Assembly: GCF_963576615.1 (NCBI RefSeq)
Contig: NC_088708.1
Coordinates: forward strand, 53,493,196 to 53,557,195
Length of the DNA stretch: 64,000 nt
Reading direction: 5' to 3'
From: Watersipora subatra
Taxonomy: Eukaryota; Bryozoa; Gymnolaemata; Cheilostomatida; Watersiporidae
Shown piece by piece: positions 58,337 through 64,000 of the stretch (its first letter is position 1; each line of letters starts with the position of its first letter). The position numbers were made by a program, and so were the translations under genes. Below the pieces are notes generated by a model. The model was not told where the DNA came from. It ran no database searches and saw only the letters and a program-made list of their open reading frames with translations.

Positions 58337-60057
58337 GTTCAACGTAGCCGCCGGTCACTACGGTGAATATTTGATTAAATAGTACTACTTTGTATATCTA
58401 TTACATGAACAAGGCAATTTATTCGGCGCATTACAATCGCCATTATACATGCATCCGGTTAAATGCCCGAGTTCCAAAATATTGATCGCCCGCTCCAGCG
58501 TGTAAATGTAATTACCAAAAGGCTAAAACAAGTCGTGTGCGTAGTTTGAAATGGCCAAGCATAGCTGTTTTTGCCCTGTTTTTACCCTGTACTAAGCATT
58601 ATGACTTCGTACATATGCCTACGGAACATCAATTTCGCTTTCTCCTTTCACAAACTTAAATCGACACAAATTCAATTATTACGTATAAGCTAAATAAATT
58701 CAGCAATTAAAGGTTTCTATAACATTATTTAAAAATAAAGTGATCAAATACTAGTGTCATTGAAAACCATTTTTAACAACAGGATAACACCTTTATTCTA
58801 AAAAGCCATGTCATTTGTAGCAAGCGTATAAAAAGGAGGCTAGACTTACATTTAAGTGGAAATGGCCTGCTGTAATTAAAATAGACTAGCTACAATGTAC
58901 AGATAATACAGGAGCTGTTATTCAAGGAAACTCATGTGAAACTATAAGTACTTGGTTACGCACTTACCAATACTGATAATGCTGGTAGTAGAATTTGACC
59001 TTCCCGATTTGCTCATTCATGTTGTAGCTGACAACATGCAACAAGATATTGTACGAGCTTGCATACACCCACCCCCCATACACCCAAGCTTCAACAACAA
59101 ACTGTATCAGGTTAAACAACACAATAAGAGCCTGTCATTCTCAAAAATTGTTGTATAGAGATATCAGTGACTCTAGATATCACAAGAATATAACATGTAT
59201 AGCATGATTCTTCCAAAAACACACATAACATTTCTGGGGGAGATGCCGGGTAAGTACATTTTCCACTTAACGATGTGATGAGCATGATAGCACTACAACT
59301 TGGAAAACTAGGACGTACTGAATGACCACCAAAATAAAGATAGCGTTTGATCATATAGAGCTGTGGAATTGCACTACAGATTTACATGGAGCCAAATAAT
59401 GACAGTAGTATATGTATATAAGAACAGGTGATAAATGTTGACTGCATGTGCATAAAATATATTGGAAGAAGCGAACACTGATTTCTAAAGCAAAGCTTAC
59501 TAGTAGAGATTCCTCTGAAGCAGATCTAACTACATGGAAGGTATAAAAGATCATCAACTACACATAACAAGCCTCTTCACAATACACTTATAGATTTTTT
59601 AAAGAAGGTTAACAGGGAGAGAAATGCACATCAAAATGCAAAGAAAAACACTAACAAAAAATATGCTTACAGGAAAGTCAAACCTGTGCTGACAATTCAG
59701 AACTACTTATTACTTCTATGGAACAAATCTATAAATTAAAATAATAATTATAACGCAACAAATACCTAAAGAAATAGTGCTGCAAAATCTAGCCTAATAG
59801 AACAGAGCGTATGCTATTTCAGATAGGTAACGCAAAAATATTGTAAAACAAATCCAGCGGAAATTTCAATTGCAAAATAAAACGATCTTGTCAATTTGGC
59901 AAATGAAAGCCAGTACATTCCACAAAAATATTGACATTTTGAAATAGATACCATTCTGTGAAAAATCATTGCGAGATGAAAGCAGAAATAAATGTTTCAA
60001 TTTTGGATCTAATATTGGCAATGATGCTTCAAACAATGATCAAACACTTCACGGAGT
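58337..60057. other. Gap between CTR9 start and zinc-finger gene stop
   Basis: About 1.7 kb. Both neighbours are on the minus strand, so it should hold the zinc-finger gene's 3' UTR and then the CTR9 promoter and 5' UTR. A minus-strand AATAAA (TTTATT at 58792-58797) is one candidate end for the zinc-finger transcript, but several AT-rich alternatives exist. No coding exon or repeat recognised. Confidence 0.5.
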
Positions 60058-63000
60058 TCAATCAGATGATCCTACAATACTGCCGACGTCATATGTTTTT
60101 TTAATAATGTCCCAATGTCTTTTCATGTGCTTGTCAAGCTCAGCCTTCTGCAGGGTCTCATATCCACACTGGCAGCATCGAAGGGTTATCAAGGGTTTTC
60201 CCTTCTTATCAACAGCCTTAGATGTATCAGCTAGCAGATCATTGAAGGAGTAGGAGAAATCCGAGTCATTCGCATGGCGCCACATGTGTGACTTGAGTGA
60301 GGGCATGTGATGACAAACATAGCCACAGAGGTTGCATTTGTATTGCTCGAGGGGCTGCTGAATGTACCGCTTGTCATTTATGTGTCGCTTTAGATGAGAT
60401 TTGAGGCTACAAGTTAAACAAATAGTTACAAACCACCTCATTTCAGCTATCAGGAAAACCACATTTACTCTTTTTATACCTTGTTATATACTTCTGATAA
60501 TGCAACATGACTAAAATATCTACATACACAAGTTGAATTCAAAATCTGCCTCAAGGTAGTTTTACTAAAACAAAGCGTGACTAACAATAATACCCCCTTG
60601 TGATAAACAAAATAACTAACAAACAACAGATGGAAAAAATTCCGGCTCCTAAAGTACATGTTCTTATGAGTTGGGACCAGCAAAGGGACTAACCAGGTCT
60701 GCGACTTTATAGAGAAATAAAGCTTACGGTCAAATACATAGTCCCACATCTTTGTATGCAATTTCAATAAATGTTGTTAGCGGTTAGTAAGAGGTCGTAT
60801 TGATAGTGTAAAGCGAGTACAATAGAGGTAAAATGAGAGGTTTTGTGAAGTGCTATAACTAACACCAACCATGTAGCAACCAAGCTATAAAACTTCCTAG
60901 CAGCAGAAATGGATGTGCAATCTTTCATCAATAGCATTCTCACATAACATATTGGTTATAGAGTTTTCAATAAAACTGGAATACATTTTTCCTACGTTTT
61001 CACTGACTCTATTTATAACAAAGTTTTTACTTTCAGCTGCCTTTTTAAAACAATAACGCACGACAAGCCATTTTAAAAAAAAAGGAAACCCCAAACATTC
61101 ATATCAGATACCAAACTGTCAAAATTGATGTCTTGCAAACAATGAGCTATTAACTGTATATTACTATAACAAGGTGTGAATTTACCTTATGGTAGTTTTA
61201 ACAGTTTTGAATGATAATAAGTCGACTTATAGCAAAATAAAAAGATTAAGAGTGATTTGTAAAACTGAAAGTTCAAAGAAGATTATGAATTTCAAGAGAA
61301 GTGATTTCAAACAAGGCAAGAGAAGCATTTTGAGAAATAACCATTTTTACCAAAGTTGCTAAAGACTGTTACTTAATACCTGTTACTTACAAAAATATCA
61401 CAAGGAACCATGTTGCACGTTTCATTGTGGGTTTTCTATAGCCTAGTTAGTTACAAAGGGAAAAAGCGTATTATTGATAAAAAAATTAAAAAGAATGCAA
61501 ATATGAAAAATTATCATCAGCAACCAGATTTAAATAATCCACAAAAATAACGAAGATCTAGAATTAAACTAGAGCCGAACTCAGCCCAATATTTGGTCAT
61601 AGCTGTTGTAAAATATCTCAGTTTGTGACGTATTTTTTTTCACTCAGAAGTCATTCTCAAAAACATCCAGCCGCAACCAAAAACATTAAGCATTGCTAAA
61701 TACAAGTAAATTTTCCTGTTGCTAACTGCAGTGTCTGCAGCAGCATTTACTTATGTAAAGTCAAAAATAAATTTTTGGATGAGCTATGATGGATATTGTC
61801 TGCAGGCACCTTGTAAATGATATACCTATTTATGCTACATTTGAAATAAAACCTTTTCATTTTCGTCTAATATGCTTGAATAATATTTTCATTTATAATA
61901 AAAACTTGCTGAAAAACAATGCAATAGCAATGACAGCTAAAATATTAAAAAATGAACTAACTAACCTGCGAATGCTCAAAGCCACAAACTCGCATTGATC
62001 ACATTTCAGTGTCCTTGAGGTAGGATCAGAGGCTTTCATGCTAGATGGTTGCGATGCTGTCATAAGGTTAGTCTTGTATAGTTTCTTCACTTCCATACAA
62101 GATTCCTGTGAAACGTGTAATATCAACTGATCTAGTCATTTTCACATGTGTGCAGCATTCCATTGCAATAAAAGGAGACTAAAATAAAATACATGTTTCA
62201 AAAATGCATGTAAATGTCAGTGCAAAAATCTTGACATATACATTTTCCACAATCATTAATAAACTAACAACTAGGTAATAATATCATCTGTGAATTACGG
62301 AATCTTCCGTCATGAATTTTTGTGATGTAGGGGAATTGCTTCAGCCAGCAATGTTAGGCCACGACGAACAAAGACTAGTCATCACGGAAGCAAGCAATTA
62401 GCTAGTCAGGTCACCAGGAACAAAAAAAAGTCGGAATAGGGGAGGAGACAAGTCTAATTTCAAAATTACCAACTGATTTATATATGCTACTAGCAGTAAG
62501 CCTGATAAGACTCAGGACATCTTTCATTTTCAAAAGCGGACGACGCTAAGAAGACCGAACCGAGCCCCAACACAGCAGAAGGCTTGACCCTCAATAGAAC
62601 TACCGAGTCGGCCCTGCTATCGAGGGGCACGGCTTACTGCATCGAAGAGACCATATAAGGAGGCGCCCAAACCAACGCGAGGCAAAGATTCACTGGCGGT
62701 CTCTTGCATGCAATGTCTTGTAAGCACATGCATTGAGTTGTAAATGTTTTATATATAGATTTATCAAAGATATGTTTTAGTCGTTGGACTTGGGTAGTTT
62801 TAATTCTTGCGGAGCAGTGGAGGAACACATCAGTTTTCTTAACAATATATAACGCCAACATTCATCAGCTATCAACAAAGGTTTTTTCCAAGCACCAACT
62901 TGTAAAGCTAGCGCTTCATACGATATTTCACAAAGAGTCCAGCAGCAAAACATCCTATAATGCTAAAGCTGACACACGAATACACTCAAACTACCTACAT

Positions 63001-64000
63001 ACCTTCATATGTATTTGAAGGTTAACAAGCTCTGAGAAGGCCTCGCGACAAGCGATGCAGGAAAAGGAGGTGATGGTCTCCGAGTGCTGGTTTAAGTGCT
63101 CCTGGAAACAGTCGAGGTATGAAGTCACATACTCACAGTGTTCGCAGTAGAATGCTTGTCCATCCTCATGTACTCTATATAACGCAAATAGCCGTTGTAT
63201 GACAGGACAATTACCAATTCATAAAGATGAAGATGCAAAGAGTTTCAGTTAATGCTATAGTGAGTAGTTGCTAACAGCAGGCCTCAAGCAAGTTTAAAAC
63301 TGTAATGATTAGCTAGGAAATCTTTAATCTATATAAACTAGACAAATGCCCGGTGTTGCCTGAGTAATAAAAAAGTCTTTGGACAAAGAATTTCTTTTTA
63401 TTTAACATTCCCATAGAACATTTACTATTCACACTTTTAAACTTCATATCATAAGAAAATTGTTTTTTGTGCAGGTCAAATGAATTAAGAGAAAAAATAA
63501 AACAACTGTAAAGGTTTTCAAACAACTGTAACTTTTAAATTTCATATAATGAAAGAAGTGTTTTAGAGAAAAAAATTGAGAAAAGAAATAAAACTGTAGA
63601 GGTGTTTAAATGGAATTGTGAAATCATTAGCAAGTAATAGCTAAATATAGTATGTTTAGCCACGAATACAATGAAAAATTTTTTGGTATACAATTATATG
63701 ATTTTAGTTCATTTCAGTGTTGTCATCATAAGGCGAAAATATTGTATAGAGTTGTATAGAAACCCATAGCAATTATCTAATGCAAACACCTGGCAAAAAT
63801 CATCATCATCAAAAATAGTAACAAAACAATATGTTAACTTTGATAACTATAGCTACCTACAACTTTAGTGCATTTTGTGGTTATGATTTGCAAGAAAATG
63901 TAACATTATAATGTACTACGTGCAGAACATACCATAGAGAGTTTTCACCTTCGAGACAGACGTGTAACACAAACGCTGAATCTAACTTAGATGAATTTAG
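60058..64000 (-). CDS. C2H2 zinc-finger protein (ZNF507-like), last four exons
   Basis: Exons: 63949 to beyond 64000, 63003-63172, 61966-62105, 60058-60406 (stop at 60058-60060). Borders are GT/AG and phases match (1, 0, 2). Fingers seen: YCEHCEYVTSYLDCFQEHLNQH; SCIACREAFSELVNLQIHM (final His missing or altered at the exon junction); CDQCEFVALSIR joined across an intron to SLKSHLKRH; CNLCGYVCHHMPSLKSHMWR-H; CCQCGYETLQKAELDKHMKRH. The CGYVC...SLKSHMW-(R/K)HA-D stretch followed by a serine-rich spacer and a final C..CGYET..K.EL..HMKRH finger resembles vertebrate ZNF507. This is recollection of the family, not an alignment. It is likely a nuclear DNA-binding protein. The N-terminal part lies off the right edge. 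Confidence 0.8.
63340..63480 (+). repeat. Dispersed ACCCGG-TTGCCCGGGTAAT repeat, copy 2
   Basis: AATGCCCGGTGTTGCCTGAG, then AAAAAAGTCTTTGGACAAAG, TATTTAACATTC and AACTTCATATCATAAGAAAA match 24028-24160 with divergence. It lies in an intron of the zinc-finger gene. Confidence 0.7.

Noticed and set aside
62324-62846. Possible solo LTR (TGTGATG ... TTAACA, more GC-rich than surroundings)
   Set aside because: No matching target-site duplication, no second copy in the window and no recognisable LTR signals beyond TG..CA.
1-64000. CRISPR array, operons, rRNA or functional tRNA genes
   Set aside because: The tandem repeats have no unique spacers, the genes are intron-bearing and monocistronic, and no well-folded tRNA or rRNA text was found.

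Overview
This window is nuclear DNA from an invertebrate animal. It is AT-rich, its genes are split by introns with GT/AG ends, and the introns are packed with transposons, minisatellites and tRNA-like repeats. The gene repertoire and the mobile-element mix (piggyBac, THAP/Kolobok-like elements with TTAA sites, TA-site MITEs, non-LTR relics) would suit a lophotrochozoan such as a mollusc or bryozoan. I cannot assign a phylum from the sequence alone.

Five protein-coding genes can be reconstructed by joining exons with matching splice phases. (1) 800-4940, minus: the first three coding exons of a srGAP (F-BAR Rho GTPase-activating protein); the rest lies off the left edge. (2) 7640-30220, plus: a complete eIF2D (ligatin) gene of 15 coding exons, 570 codons plus stop. 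(3) 37579-40519, plus: a tetraspanin of 7 coding exons. (4) 40775-58336, minus: a complete CTR9 (Paf1 complex) gene of 21 coding exons, 1122 codons plus stop. (5) 60058-64000, minus: the last four exons of a C2H2 zinc-finger gene resembling ZNF507, running off the right edge. The tetraspanin and CTR9 genes are tail to tail and their 3' ends probably overlap.

Mobile DNA. Intron 10 of eIF2D holds a 4.05 kb TTAA-flanked element (19813-23862) with two convergent genes. The plus-strand gene encodes a protein with a P2X7-type cysteine-rich cytoplasmic (ballast) domain. The minus-strand gene is a broken THAP/DDE transposase. An internally deleted 876 bp relative (10820-11695) sits in reverse orientation inside an older TA-flanked repeat, and the second copy of that repeat (28640-29541) preserves the empty TTAA site. 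A third TTAA element in CTR9 intron 5 (51995-54051) also carries a P2X7-ballast-like gene, now frameshifted. This recurring pairing is the most interesting biology in the window. Other elements are a piggyBac transposase relic (15590-17136), a piggyBac-like relic with a nested TA-site element and long hairpins (43174-44975), several MITEs, a non-LTR reverse-transcriptase relic, and minisatellites with 16, 19, 25, 27 and about 50 bp units.

Within eIF2D, the 3' splice site and first half of the exon that begins the SUI1 domain are present as three tandem 161 bp copies. Only the last copy continues into a full exon. All exon borders are my own reading of splice consensus, reading frame and family similarity; no alignment was run.
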